Of a stretch of 41,063 nt of DNA, positions 1 to 6,224 are shown one piece after another (position 1 is the stretch's first letter; each line of letters opens with the position of its first letter). The notes below the pieces were generated by a model that did no database searches, was not told the origin of the DNA, and saw only the letters and a program-made list of their open reading frames with translations. The stretch is from a virus, in the IMG/VR virus record IMGVR_UViG_3300042691_031303, positions 1 through 41,063 of that record, one strand, 5' to 3'. A program made the position numbers and the translations under genes.

Positions 1-69
1 CGCAGTGGCCCCCTGAAGTGCGGGTGGAGTCCACCACGGTCGCAAGGCGTTCCGGGTGGCACCGCACAA
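1..69. repeat. Direct terminal repeat, left copy
   Basis: These 69 bases are identical to the last 69 of the window. This means either that the contig is circular and was cut with an assembly overlap, or that the molecule carries short terminal repeats. The initiator gene start at 40985 and its presumed promoter near 123-151 only come together if the ends are joined, which favours a circle. Confidence 0.95.
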
Positions 70-122
70 ACAGGGGGCCGGCTCACTGCAGCGTCGGCTC
101 CAGCTCCAACTGGGCCGCGGTC

Positions 123-151
123 ACACTACTACCGAATCGGTAGGAAAACAA
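123..151 (-). promoter_or_regulatory. Candidate promoter of the replication operon
   Basis: On the minus strand a sigma70-like arrangement is visible: TTGTTT (146-151) as -35, a 17-bp spacer (129-145) and TAGTGT (123-128) as -10. The -35 is a fair match and the -10 a weak one. The spacer is filled by the palindromic operator at 129-143, so a bound repressor would block RNA polymerase. Transcription would run leftwards through the junction into the initiator gene starting at 40985, giving a leader of roughly 125 bases. The promoter is an inference from sequence only. Confidence 0.5.
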
Positions 152-163
152 CCGAGGCGGTTA
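129..163. promoter_or_regulatory. Paired repressor operators upstream of replication operon
   Basis: There are two inverted repeats with centres exactly 20 bp apart: CTACCGAATCGGTAG at 129-143 (perfect 6-bp arms, 3-bp centre) and CAACCGAGGCGGTTA at 149-163 (ACCG/CGGT core, inner 5-bp arms perfect). The same motif recurs at 4620-4634 and at 35476-35570. Spacing of about two helical turns suggests cooperative dimers on one DNA face. The likely ligand is the XRE repressor encoded at 4765, by inference. Confidence 0.7.
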
Positions 164-298
164 CACCCCGGTGTGTACGTCTCCGTGTACGCGCGACCCC
201 GCAGCTGAGCGGATTGTGCTGCCTCGACGCAAGTCAGCGTGTGTCGGATCCGTGGGGAATCCCGTCAGAGCAACGGGCGTCAGGATGGGTGCACACGG

Positions 299-340
299 CT
301 GATAAGCGTGAGGTCGCAGGTTCAACTCCTGCCTGGCCCA
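299..340 (+). other. tRNA-Ile(GAU) 3'-half: attachment core
   Basis: The segment begins with the anticodon loop CTGATAA (anticodon GAT at 301-303). The 3' anticodon strand (306-310), variable loop, T-arm (stem 316-320/328-332, loop TTCAACT) and 3' acceptor strand CTGGCCC (333-339) follow, then discriminator A340. No CCA is encoded. The 5' half is missing: no GGGCCAG lies upstream at the right distance, and base 298 (G) does not pair with G306. It is therefore not a functional tRNA but the identity block that would restore a host tRNA-Ile gene on integration. Confidence 0.85.
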
Positions 341-353
341 CTTTCCGAAGTGG
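338..353. other. Short hairpin just after the tRNA fragment
   Basis: CCACTT, loop TCCG, AAGTGG forms a perfect 6-bp stem whose first bases overlap the tRNA acceptor end. It could be residual tRNA terminator sequence acquired from a host or an integrase or factor contact site. There is no T-run after it. Confidence 0.35.
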
Positions 354-535
354 AAGTAGCACCCGCAGTTCGCAGGACCTGCCGTACACGGCCCTATCAC
401 CCAGTGTACGCGCGGTGTACGCCCCAACGCTTGAGCTCGCCGTTCTTGCTTGCTCGCGTTGCTTGGACCCACGCATTCACAGGGTGCTGCACGATACACT
501 CGTGCGGCATCCTGTCAATGCTGGGTTTTTGGTGT

Positions 536-1813
536 TCAGGGGGTCGCCTCGGCCCGCAGGACGGCCCGCAGCCGGGCCGCCTCCGCCCTGGCGTACCGCT
601 GCTCCTGCTCGGCGTAGATGCGGTCCGGGATCTGGGTGTCCTGCCAGCCGCCGTGGGCCTGGAGCCCCTCCCGGGAGATCCCGAGGGCCTTCACTCCGTC
701 CACCGCGGCCCGGCGCAGCCCGTAAGCCGCCCGCCCCTCCACGTGCGGCACCCCCGCCAGCCGCTCGGCCGTGCGGAACTCGGCCAAGATCCAGCGCCGC
801 CCCACCGGCTTGGCCTGCCCGTGCCGCTCGGGGACGGCCTTGGGATGCCCTGAGCGCCCGCCAGGCATCTGCCCAGCCGGGAACAAGGGGTAATCCATGC
901 ACGCGGCCTCCAAGGGCTTGAGATAGCCCTCCAGCGCCGCCCGCGCGGCCGCGAGCTGCCCGTCGGTCAGCTGCACGGTGACGCCGCGCTTCTTGCCCCG
1001 CCCCCGGACCGTGAGCGTCCCCTCCTCGAGGTGCAGGTCGCCCCGCCGGCAGCGGACCACCTGCCCGAGCCGGAGCTCGGCCCCGAGCGTGAGGAGGAGG
1101 GCAAACCGGGGGTCCCCTGCCTGCGCCGCCTCGAGGATGCGCCGCATCTCGTCCACGGTGTGCCGGGGCCGGCTGGGCTCCGGCTGGTCGCCGGCCGCCA
1201 AGGCGAAGTCCTCCGCCAGGCGCTGCCGCCAGTCCCGTTCGGGACCTTGGATCCGGAGCACGTGCCCCTCCTCCACCAGCCACTCGGCCACGGTCGCGAG
1301 GCGCTGCACGACCAGCTCGGCCCCGCGGTAGCCGGCGTGCCCGGCCGCCCGCAGCTGCTCCAAGCGCCACCGCCACAGGCTCCGCCAGTCGGCCCGGGCC
1401 AGCGTATGCCACGCCCGGTCCGCGCCCCAGTGCTGGCTCGCCATCGTCACGGCCCGCCAGACCTCCTTGCCGTGGGCCGACGCCCGGGACCAGCGGCCCG
1501 TCGCGGGGTGAAACACGAGCGCCGCCGTGGCACCCACGGTGAGCACCGCCAGGGCCGGTCCCGCGGCCACCCGCCCGTCCACCAGCTCGGCCCGCTCGTG
1601 GGCCTTCGCGCGCGCCGCGGCCTTCGCCCGGTCGCACACCGTCTGGATGAGCCGCCCCTGCGCCGTGCGGCAGGACTCCTTGAGGCTCTGCTTCTTCCAG
1701 TTGCCGTGCTCCCGCCAGCGGAGGTACACCACGTGCCCCCGCTCCGGTAGCTCAATCGCCGTCACCTTGGCCGGCCCCTCGCCGACCGACCACGACCACA
1801 CGTCGTTGTCCAT
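536..1813 (-). CDS. int: Tyrosine recombinase integrase
   Basis: This 425-residue site-specific recombinase would insert and excise the phage at a host tRNA-Ile gene. The first arginine of the catalytic set is in the ELR segment (R248). A basic beta-hairpin GRGKKRG follows near 271-277. The second box is YGLR (Y364, R367), where the usual first histidine is replaced by tyrosine. H387 and W390 lie in the HGGW box and the nucleophile is Y400 in RIY. The N-terminal ~70 residues resemble an AP2/arm-binding-like beta domain, followed by a SAM-like core-binding domain (about 105-190). Start ATG 1813 is chosen because GGAGGG lies 6 bases upstream; a longer frame to 1885 has no such site. Its 3' end faces attP. 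Confidence 0.93.
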   Translation of the reverse strand: MDNDVWSWSVGEGPAKVTAIELPERGHVVYLRWREHGNWKKQSLKESCRTAQGRLIQTVCDRAKAAARAKAHERAELVDGRVAAGPALAVLTVGATAALVFHPATGRWSRASAHGKEVWRAVTMASQHWGADRAWHTLARADWRSLWRWRLEQLRAAGHAGYRGAELVVQRLATVAEWLVEEGHVLRIQGPERDWRQRLAEDFALAAGDQPEPSRPRHTVDEMRRILEAAQAGDPRFALLLTLGAELRLGQVVRCRRGDLHLEEGTLTVRGRGKKRGVTVQLTDGQLAAARAALEGYLKPLEAACMDYPLFPAGQMPGGRSGHPKAVPERHGQAKPVGRRWILAEFRTAERLAGVPHVEGRAAYGLRRAAVDGVKALGISREGLQAHGGWQDTQIPDRIYAEQEQRYARAEAARLRAVLRAEATP

Positions 1814-1828
1814 TCGTTCCCTCCGTGC

Positions 1829-1879
1829 TTGAACCCTTTCGCTTGCACATTGCGTCCCGCCACGTCGCGGGGGGTTCAA
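1829..1879 (-). promoter_or_regulatory. Structured 5' leader of integrase gene
   Basis: On the minus strand an 8-bp inverted repeat TTGAACCC (1872-1879) / GGGTTCAA (1829-1836) encloses a second stem CCCGC/GCGGG with a 6-base loop (1856-1871). The structure ends only a few bases before the integrase ribosome-binding site. It may be a folded leader that controls integrase translation or a protein-binding palindrome; both are inference. Confidence 0.4.
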
Positions 1880-1956
1880 ACGCAACGCGATCCCGGTTCC
1901 GGACAGCGTCAGTTCGATGTCATTCCGCTCGTCCCACCAGCGGTCCCTGCGGTCCT

Positions 1957-1976
1957 GTCTGACCGACCCGTCAGAC
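1957..1976 (-). terminator. Hairpin at the end of the early operon
   Basis: GTCTGAC, six-base loop, GTCAGAC gives a perfect 7-bp stem overlapping the stop codon (1971-1973) of the last early gene. No T-run follows on the minus strand, so classical intrinsic termination is not assured. It could instead protect the 3' end of the mRNA or separate the operon from integrase. Confidence 0.35.
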
Positions 1977-2153
1977 CACTCCGCCCTCGCGCAGGGCGTC
2001 CAGGTCGATGTAGCCCTTCCGGGCCTCCCGCAGCCGCTTCAGCTCGGCCCGGAGCCGCACGATCTCGTCCGCCAGCTTGTCCATGCTGTCGTCAGACTCC
2101 CGGTGCGCGAACTCCTCGAGTACGGCCTCCCGGGCGGCCTCCTCAGGGCTCAC
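1971..2153 (-). CDS. Small coiled-coil protein, unknown function
   Basis: This 60-residue acidic/basic helical protein has a leucine-rich stretch MDKLADEIVRLRAELKRLRE that looks like a short coiled coil. The start is GTG 2153, which overlaps the upstream TGA (GTGA), a coupling seen throughout this genome. A longer in-frame version reading back to 2387 would overlap two other genes and is low-complexity, so it was not used. It is the last gene of the recombination operon. No function recognised. Confidence 0.6.
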   Translation of the reverse strand: MSPEEAAREAVLEEFAHRESDDSMDKLADEIVRLRAELKRLREARKGYIDLDALREGGVV

Positions 2154-2362
2154 GCGGCCTCCTCCTCGCGCGCCAGCCGGGACTCGCGCGCCTCGTCGTA
2201 CTCCCGGGCCCATGTCCAGAGCTGCGCGGCGCAGTCCCGCAGCCACCGGGCGGCCAGCACCGTGCCGGGGATGAAGGCCCCCATGAGCAGCCAGACCAGC
2301 GGCCAGGGGAGGTTGGCGGTGACGCCCGCGGTCGTGATCACGCCCAACGTGTCGGTCGGCAT
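2150..2362 (-). CDS. Small single-pass membrane protein
   Basis: This 70-residue protein has one hydrophobic segment (about residues 8-37, with LPWPLVWLLMGAFIPGTVLA) and a charged C-terminal tail WAREYDEARESRLAREEEAA. Its start abuts the stop of the wHTH gene upstream and its stop overlaps the next start by four bases. The role is unknown. A membrane protein inside an early operon could act in host takeover or superinfection exclusion, but nothing in the sequence proves this. Confidence 0.6.
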   Translation of the reverse strand: MPTDTLGVITTAGVTANLPWPLVWLLMGAFIPGTVLAARWLRDCAAQLWTWAREYDEARESRLAREEEAA

Positions 2363-2677
2363 TCAGTGGCCCTCGGTGGGTGCCCATACGGTGAGGCCGT
2401 CCCGGGTGCCATTGGGACGGAGGTAGCCCATCTGGTACAGCTCGCTGCGCCGCTTCCGGACCGTGCTCGGGCCGTAGCTGGCGAACTCGGCCCGCCGCTC
2501 CAGCTCGCGGTCGGTGAGGCCGTCCGGGTGCGCCTGCAGCACCTGCAGCACCTGCGCGCGCAGGGGACCCGCCACCTTCCGGATCCCCGCGTCCGCCGCC
2601 TTGGAGGTCTCCGGGTCCCGCGCCCGGTGCCCAGGCGGCACCGGCGCCGTGAACAGCGGCAGCTCGTCCACGATCAC
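2363..2677 (-). CDS. Winged-helix DNA-binding protein
   Basis: This 104-residue protein carries RDPETSKAA near residues 20-28, a stretch often seen at the start of small phage helix-turn-helix proteins. A winged-helix core follows: LRAQVLQVLQAHPDGLTDRE and a recognition-like helix with GPSTVRKRRSELYQMGYL. It probably binds DNA as an early regulator, or possibly as a directionality factor for the integrase, since no other xis candidate is evident. It overlaps its upstream neighbour by four bases (ATGA). Confidence 0.65.
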   Translation of the reverse strand: MIVDELPLFTAPVPPGHRARDPETSKAADAGIRKVAGPLRAQVLQVLQAHPDGLTDRELERRAEFASYGPSTVRKRRSELYQMGYLRPNGTRDGLTVWAPTEGH

Positions 2678-2841
2678 GGGGCCACGATGAGGCTAGGGGT
2701 GGGCGGTGTGTCCCGCTCCCGCTCCACCAGGGCGGCCCGAAGCCGCATCACCTCGAGGATGATCGCGTCCAGGTCGAGCGAGACCTGCCCGTCGTCATGC
2801 GTGCGGAGAAACTCCCGCAGGGTCTGTTCAGCGTTGGTCAT
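2674..2841 (-). CDS. Small helical protein, unknown
   Basis: This 55-residue protein starts at ATG 2841 behind GAGGAG. It contains the acidic helical segment QVSLDLDAIILEVMRLRAAL, predicted to dimerise or bind a partner. It lies between the ERF gene and the winged-helix gene in the recombination operon. No known family recognised. Confidence 0.55.
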   Translation of the reverse strand: MTNAEQTLREFLRTHDDGQVSLDLDAIILEVMRLRAALVERERDTPPTPSLIVAP

Positions 2842-2851
2842 CGGTCGCTCC

Positions 2852-3613
2852 TCAGAAGGGAAGGCCCGCATCATCGGGCGCGTAGGCGTCCACATCGAAC
2901 TCGTCGGCCGGTACCGGCTGCGGCGGCGGGGCCGCCTTCCCGCCCTTCGGGGGCCAGATCACCCCGTCGCAGTTGGCCTTGTCGCGGCACTTGAAGTCGG
3001 GCGCCTTCGGGTTGGTCTTCTTCGCCCGGTTGTCCCACATGGCGCCGCCGCACTTCGGGCAGCTCGGGGCCGAGTCGTTGTGCCGCTCAAGGGCCGCGTC
3101 CACGAACTCGCTCACGTGCGAGGGCTCCCCGCCCCGTTCCCGCGGTGCGGCCGGCTTGGGGGCCGCCTGCTGCACCACCTGCTGGGCGCGCTGCTGCGGG
3201 GTCGGCATCGCGCTGTTGCCGTCGTCGTCGTCCTCGGTCGCGAGCGAGAGGATCGCCGAGACCCCGTAGCGCCGGCCGTAGGACATGGCCGCGCCGGCCC
3301 CCTGCGGATCCGCCTTCCCGAGCGGCATCACGACCGCGCTGCTGACGAACTCGCCGGAGGCGTGGAGGAGCAGCGTCTCCACCGTGAAGCCCACCAGCCG
3401 GCCGCTCTCGTCGCTGTGCGGCATCGAGGCGCCCTGCACGAGCGTGAGGCCATGCTTCGCGAGCACGGGCCGGACGGCCTCCATGATCGCGTCCAGCGAG
3501 GCGTAGGTGCTCTTGAAGTGCGGGTTGGTGCGGTCCTTGCCGACCGCCTTAAGCTCGGCGCTGGCCTTCACGAGGGCGGGCGCCAGCGACGCGAGGGAGT
3601 CAGAAGTTTTCAT
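2852..3613 (-). CDS. erf: ERF-family single-strand annealing protein
   Basis: This 253-residue protein has a classical ERF core in residues ~5-130. It carries NPHFKSTYASLDAIMEAVRP, then LAKHGL, a DPQGAGAAMSYGRRYGVSAIL segment in which Q-x-x-G and the Y-x-R-R-Y signature are conserved, and an acidic TEDDDDG end. ERF proteins anneal complementary single strands and help circularise phage DNA or rescue broken forks. The C-terminal part is a proline/glutamine linker and a zinc-ribbon-like CPKCGG...CRDKANC module. The start ATG 3613 lies inside the end of the exonuclease gene (14-base overlap), implying coupled translation. Confidence 0.9.
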   Translation of the reverse strand: MKTSDSLASLAPALVKASAELKAVGKDRTNPHFKSTYASLDAIMEAVRPVLAKHGLTLVQGASMPHSDESGRLVGFTVETLLLHASGEFVSSAVVMPLGKADPQGAGAAMSYGRRYGVSAILSLATEDDDDGNSAMPTPQQRAQQVVQQAAPKPAAPRERGGEPSHVSEFVDAALERHNDSAPSCPKCGGAMWDNRAKKTNPKAPDFKCRDKANCDGVIWPPKGGKAAPPPQPVPADEFDVDAYAPDDAGLPF

Positions 3614-4277
3614 CGGCGGAGAGGGAGAAGTAGGGGGCGATCCGTTCGTAAATGGCCTGCGTCGCGGCGACGTCCGCGAGGCAGTACTCGGCGATCTCGT
3701 CCAGCATTCCGCCCTGGTAGAGCGGCCAGACGTCGCGGCCGGAGATCCCGTCCGTCTTCCCCGGCAGGCCGAGGAAGGACGCCCACTCATTGAGGCCCTC
3801 ACCGGCCCGCGGGGCGTCCCAGTTGGTCAGCACACTTTTGCAATCGCAGTGCGGAAACGTGCTGTAGCGCCGGAACCAGCTCTGGATCACCGAGGGCGGC
3901 AGGCTCGGGGTGATCTCATGCGCGAGGCTCCGAATCAGAATGAAGCGGAGGTCCCACGTGCCGTTCCACGTCACGACCCGGCCGCGGTGCTGCTTGAGCC
4001 ACGCCCACGTGCGGCGCAGCAGCTCCGGCTCCTCGTCCGAGCTGTCCGCCATCACCAGCCCCTCGCTCGTGCCGACGCAGAAGATCCGGCCCAGCCGCGG
4101 GTTCAGGCTGCACTCCTTGGCGCGCTCCTCGGCCCACTTGGCCCGATCAGCCTCGCGCCACTTGGCAATCGCCTCCTCGCTCTTGTAGTTGGCCGGCGGG
4201 TTGCGCTGGCCTTCCGGGTACGGGGCCAGCAGCGCCGACTCCATCGGGATCGTCTCGATATCGAGAACCAAGGGCAT
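3600..4277 (-). CDS. DEDD-family (DnaQ-like) 3'-5' exonuclease
   Basis: This 225-residue protein shows the three exonuclease motifs of the DnaQ/PolB-like superfamily: LDIETIP at residues 5-11 (D6, E8), TWNGTWDLRF at 103-112 (D109) and EYCLADV at 197-203 (Y198, D202; DEDDy type). Mg-dependent digestion of DNA from 3' ends is the expected activity. It is directly coupled to ERF, suggesting an exonuclease/annealing pair in place of the usual lambda-Exo or RecE plus annealase. The start ATG 4277 overlaps the upstream TAA by one base (TAATG). Confidence 0.85.
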   Translation of the reverse strand: MPLVLDIETIPMESALLAPYPEGQRNPPANYKSEEAIAKWREADRAKWAEERAKECSLNPRLGRIFCVGTSEGLVMADSSDEEPELLRRTWAWLKQHRGRVVTWNGTWDLRFILIRSLAHEITPSLPPSVIQSWFRRYSTFPHCDCKSVLTNWDAPRAGEGLNEWASFLGLPGKTDGISGRDVWPLYQGGMLDEIAEYCLADVAATQAIYERIAPYFSLSADENF

Positions 4278-4555
4278 TAGGCAGCCCTCGGCGGGGGCGG
4301 GGTGGCCGGCAGCCCGTCCGGCAGGTGCTGCGCGATGAAGACCGCCACCGCCTCGTCCACCCGGCGCGACTCGCGCGAGCCGCGGAGCACCAGGTAGAGG
4401 TGATTCGGGTGCACGTCGAGCGCCTTCGCAAACGCGCGCACGGACATGCCCGCGACCGCACAAGCGACCCGGAAGGCCCGCTGACGGTCAAGGGTGGGCA
4501 ACGCCGGATCGCGTGTGGATACCTGTGGAGTGAAACTCTGGCCGGATGGGTGCAT
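4277..4555 (-). CDS. HTH transcription regulator (Cro-like position)
   Basis: This 92-residue protein has a helix-turn-helix in its middle: FRVACAVAGMSVRAFAKAL, then DVHPNHLYLVLRGSRESRR as turn and recognition helix. It is the first gene of the early leftward operon and is divergent from the XRE repressor at 4765, so its position is that of a Cro or early activator. Start ATG 4555 was chosen because an upstream extension to 4684 would run through the palindromic operator at 4620. No clear Shine-Dalgarno precedes it. Confidence 0.65.
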   Translation of the reverse strand: MHPSGQSFTPQVSTRDPALPTLDRQRAFRVACAVAGMSVRAFAKALDVHPNHLYLVLRGSRESRRVDEAVAVFIAQHLPDGLPATPPPPRAA

Positions 4556-4619
4556 GAGGTGTAGGTTGCTCGGGTACACTGTCGTTCGCGGTGGAGGTAT
4601 CACCCGCACAGACAGAATA

Positions 4620-4634
4620 TCACCGAAACGGTGA
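4620..4634. promoter_or_regulatory. Perfect 15-bp operator between divergent regulators
   Basis: TCACCGAAACGGTGA is a perfect inverted repeat (6-bp arms, AAA centre). It lies in the 209-bp space between the leftward HTH gene (start 4555) and the rightward repressor gene (start 4765). A weak partner may lie 20 bp to the left (4600-4614, TCACC half only). It is the best-conserved member of the motif family also found at 129-163 and 35476-35570. Confidence 0.75.
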
Positions 4635-4764
4635 GTCTGCAACCCCACGGCCGCACCCCGTGCCGTGTACAACTTTTGATGCATGGCTGGGTCAGCCCGG
4701 CCCTCTACTTTCTTCGCCCACGCGGAGGCGGGATCCTGTGACGAAGCGAAAGGAGCCAGAACAC

Positions 4765-5253
4765 ATGTCGGCCGGACTGGGGCGGCGCGTCTTCCAGGCG
4801 CGGTTGGCGCTGTCAGCGGAGGTGGGGTATCAGGTCACGCAGAGCGCGATCGCGAAGGCGCTGGGGACGACCGGCACGTCGGTGGGGCGGTACGAGGCGG
4901 GGCTCAAGGTGCCCGACTTGGAGATGATTGAGCGGCTCGCGGCGGTCCTCCGGACCACGCCCTGCTACCTCGCGTTCGGCTGTTCGCACCCCCACGTGGT
5001 GGGGGAGTTGCCGGCTATCGGCGCAGGAGCAGGACCAGACCGGCCCCTGCCGCCGCACCGGCCCACCAGGCGCGAGCTCGAGGACGAGGCGACGGGGCCA
5101 GCCGCGCCACCGCCGCCGATTCCGCCAGCACGCGGAGGCGCTGCTCCGCCGCGAGGCGCTGCTCGCACGTCGAAAGGGCAGCGACGCAACTACGCAGTCC
5201 CGCGTGTAGGACCCGAAGACTGGTATCGGCCCGTGCCGAGTCGGCGGCGATGA
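4765..5253 (+). CDS. XRE-family repressor (immunity repressor candidate)
   Basis: This 162-residue protein has a Cro/CI-type helix-turn-helix in residues ~6-70: RRVFQARLALSAEV, QSAIAKALGTTGTSVGRYE as the HTH, then a KVPDLEMIERLAAVL helix. Start ATG 4765 has AGGAG 9 bases upstream; GTG 4738 is an alternative. It is the only plus-strand gene of the regulatory hub and is divergent from the early operon, as a lysogeny repressor would be. No LexA-like serine/lysine peptidase domain is seen. The C-terminal ~80 residues are proline/arginine-rich and lie antisense to the spanin gene, so the true end could be doubted, but no earlier stop exists. Confidence 0.75.
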   Translation: MSAGLGRRVFQARLALSAEVGYQVTQSAIAKALGTTGTSVGRYEAGLKVPDLEMIERLAAVLRTTPCYLAFGCSHPHVVGELPAIGAGAGPDRPLPPHRPTRRELEDEATGPAAPPPPIPPARGGAAPPRGAARTSKGQRRNYAVPRVGPEDWYRPVPSRRR

Positions 5254-5482
5254 CCGGGATCGAGTCTACCTGTACCAGCGTGTCGATCTGCCGTACCAGC
5301 CGCCACAGCCGGAGGGTGTCGGTCCGATAGATGGTGTCGAGACGGGCGATCTCCACCCGGACCGTGTCCGTCCGGGCCTGCCAGCGGGCTACCGCGGTGC
5401 CGCGCGTGTAGCCGAGCCGCCACGCGCCAAGCCCAAGCGCACCCAGCAGGGCCACCCCGAGGGCCAGCTGCCGGCCGGTCAC
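5015..5482 (-). CDS. Spanin-like lysis protein
   Basis: This 155-residue protein has an N-terminal hydrophobic segment (about residues 5-22, rich in LALGVALLGALGLGAW) and a long helical middle with ARTDTVRVEIARLDTIYRTD and a CEQRLAAEQRLR stretch. A second hydrophobic segment near the C-terminus (about 138-153) ends in two arginines. Placement directly after the endolysin and the helical ectodomain fit an Rz-type inner-membrane spanin, which would imply a host with an outer membrane. The second hydrophobic end is not typical of i-spanins and no lipobox cysteine is present. Its start overlaps the endolysin stop (ATGA). Its 3' half overlaps the repressor gene on the other strand. Confidence 0.6.
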   Translation of the reverse strand: MTGRQLALGVALLGALGLGAWRLGYTRGTAVARWQARTDTVRVEIARLDTIYRTDTLRLWRLVRQIDTLVQVDSIPVIAADSARADTSLRVLHAGLRSCVAALSTCEQRLAAEQRLRVLAESAAVARLAPSPRPRARAWWAGAAAGAGLVLLLRR

Positions 5483-5928
5483 GGGGCGACCCGGATGAAG
5501 GCCAGCCCCGGCCGGCGCCGCTCGCGCGCGAACACGCCCCAGCCGTCCCGGCTGCCGCCCGAGTTGGTGTTCCCTTCAATGGTCCCCACCGCCTGCTCGG
5601 CGACACGTGAAACAAACCCCGTGTGGATCGCGTCATCCGGGGTCCGGAGCACGAGGAACACATCCCCCGGCTCCGGGTCCTTCACCAGCAGGTTGTGCTT
5701 CCGCGCGTGGGCCAGTAGGACGTCGCAGCTGGCCGTGGTAGGAAGCGGCGCGCGCCCCCGGAAGGCCACGTCCAGGACAAAGCTGACGAAGGAGGCGCAC
5801 CACGGGTCGCCGCGCTTGTTGCCGGTCACCCGCTGGATCGCCTCCACCCAGCGCCCGTCATTGGCCCCCGAGGCCTCGCGCACCCAGCCCACGAACTGCT
5901 CGGCCGTGGGCACCACCAGCGCCTTCAC
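5479..5928 (-). CDS. CHAP/NlpC-type endolysin
   Basis: This 149-residue single-domain peptidoglycan hydrolase has its catalytic cysteine in DPWCASFVSFVLD (C44), the histidine in AIHTGFVS (H102), and a third polar residue in GTIEGNTNS (E118/N120). This order is that of CHAP amidase/endopeptidases. No signal peptide or cell-wall-binding domain is visible, so export depends on a holin. Start GTG 5928 overlaps the upstream stop (GTGA). It sits between membrane-protein genes and the spanin-like gene, completing a lysis cassette. Confidence 0.88.
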   Translation of the reverse strand: MKALVVPTAEQFVGWVREASGANDGRWVEAIQRVTGNKRGDPWCASFVSFVLDVAFRGRAPLPTTASCDVLLAHARKHNLLVKDPEPGDVFLVLRTPDDAIHTGFVSRVAEQAVGTIEGNTNSGGSRDGWGVFARERRRPGLAFIRVAP

Positions 5929-6224
5929 CGGCTGACCTCGAGGCCCTGCTCGGGGTCGCGCCGCTTCTGGACCGCCTCCCGCAGCGACTGCCCGACGGCG
6001 GAGGCCGCGGCCCCGACCTGGGGAGCCAAGTACTGGGCGATCCGCGGCCCGCCGGCCCACGCCACCAGCGCGATCTCGACGCCCGAGAGGAGCGACAGGA
6101 CCCCGTTGGGGACCTCCCGCCAGGCAAGGGCCAGCAGGGCCAGCGTGAAAGCCGTCCACACCCAGAGCAGGGTGCGGGCGGTGGAGAGCTGGCCCCGCTC
6201 GTCCTGAAGCAGCTGCCGCCACAT
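5925..6224 (-). CDS. Two-helix membrane protein, holin candidate
   Basis: This 99-residue protein starts with MWRQLLQDERGQLSTARTLL. Two hydrophobic stretches follow: LLWVWTAFTLALLALAW (about 20-36) and VLSLLSGVEIALVAWAGG (about 43-60). The C-terminal tail is charged and amphipathic. Size, topology and position immediately before the endolysin fit a class II holin or antiholin. A GTG at 6227 would give a four-base overlap with the upstream gene and is an alternative start. Confidence 0.65.
   Translation of the reverse strand: MWRQLLQDERGQLSTARTLLWVWTAFTLALLALAWREVPNGVLSLLSGVEIALVAWAGGPRIAQYLAPQVGAAASAVGQSLREAVQKRRDPEQGLEVSR

Larger units (their letters stand above)
173..421. other. attP: attP region with integrase arm-type sites
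   Basis: A tRNA-like core (299-340) is flanked by five copies of GTGTACG. Two lie on the left, at 173-179 and 185-191 (12 bp apart). Three lie on the right: 383-389 (inverted), 404-410 and 415-421 (11 bp apart). Several extend to GTGTACGCGC. Repeated short sites on both sides of a tRNA-derived core, next to a tyrosine integrase gene at 536, are the known organisation of a phage attP. The interval 70-535 has no convincing protein gene and is accounted for by these sites and the replication promoter. Confidence 0.75.

Noticed and set aside
299-340. A complete tRNA gene
   Set aside because: The 5' half is missing and one anticodon-stem pair is broken, so it is only an attachment core.
161-499. 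Minus-strand frames containing GVEPATSRLSA and RQELNLRPH in the attP region
   Set aside because: These strings are well-known spurious translations antisense to tRNA sequences. They arise from the tRNA-Ile fragment and are not genes.
477-1637. Long minus-strand frame overlapping the integrase
   Set aside because: Glycine/arginine/proline shadow typical of high-G+C DNA; the integrase frame has catalytic motifs and a ribosome-binding site.
1829-3793. 654-codon plus-strand frame opposite the early operon
   Set aside because: Runs antisense to several genes with clear families (ERF and others) and has no domain or ribosome-binding support.
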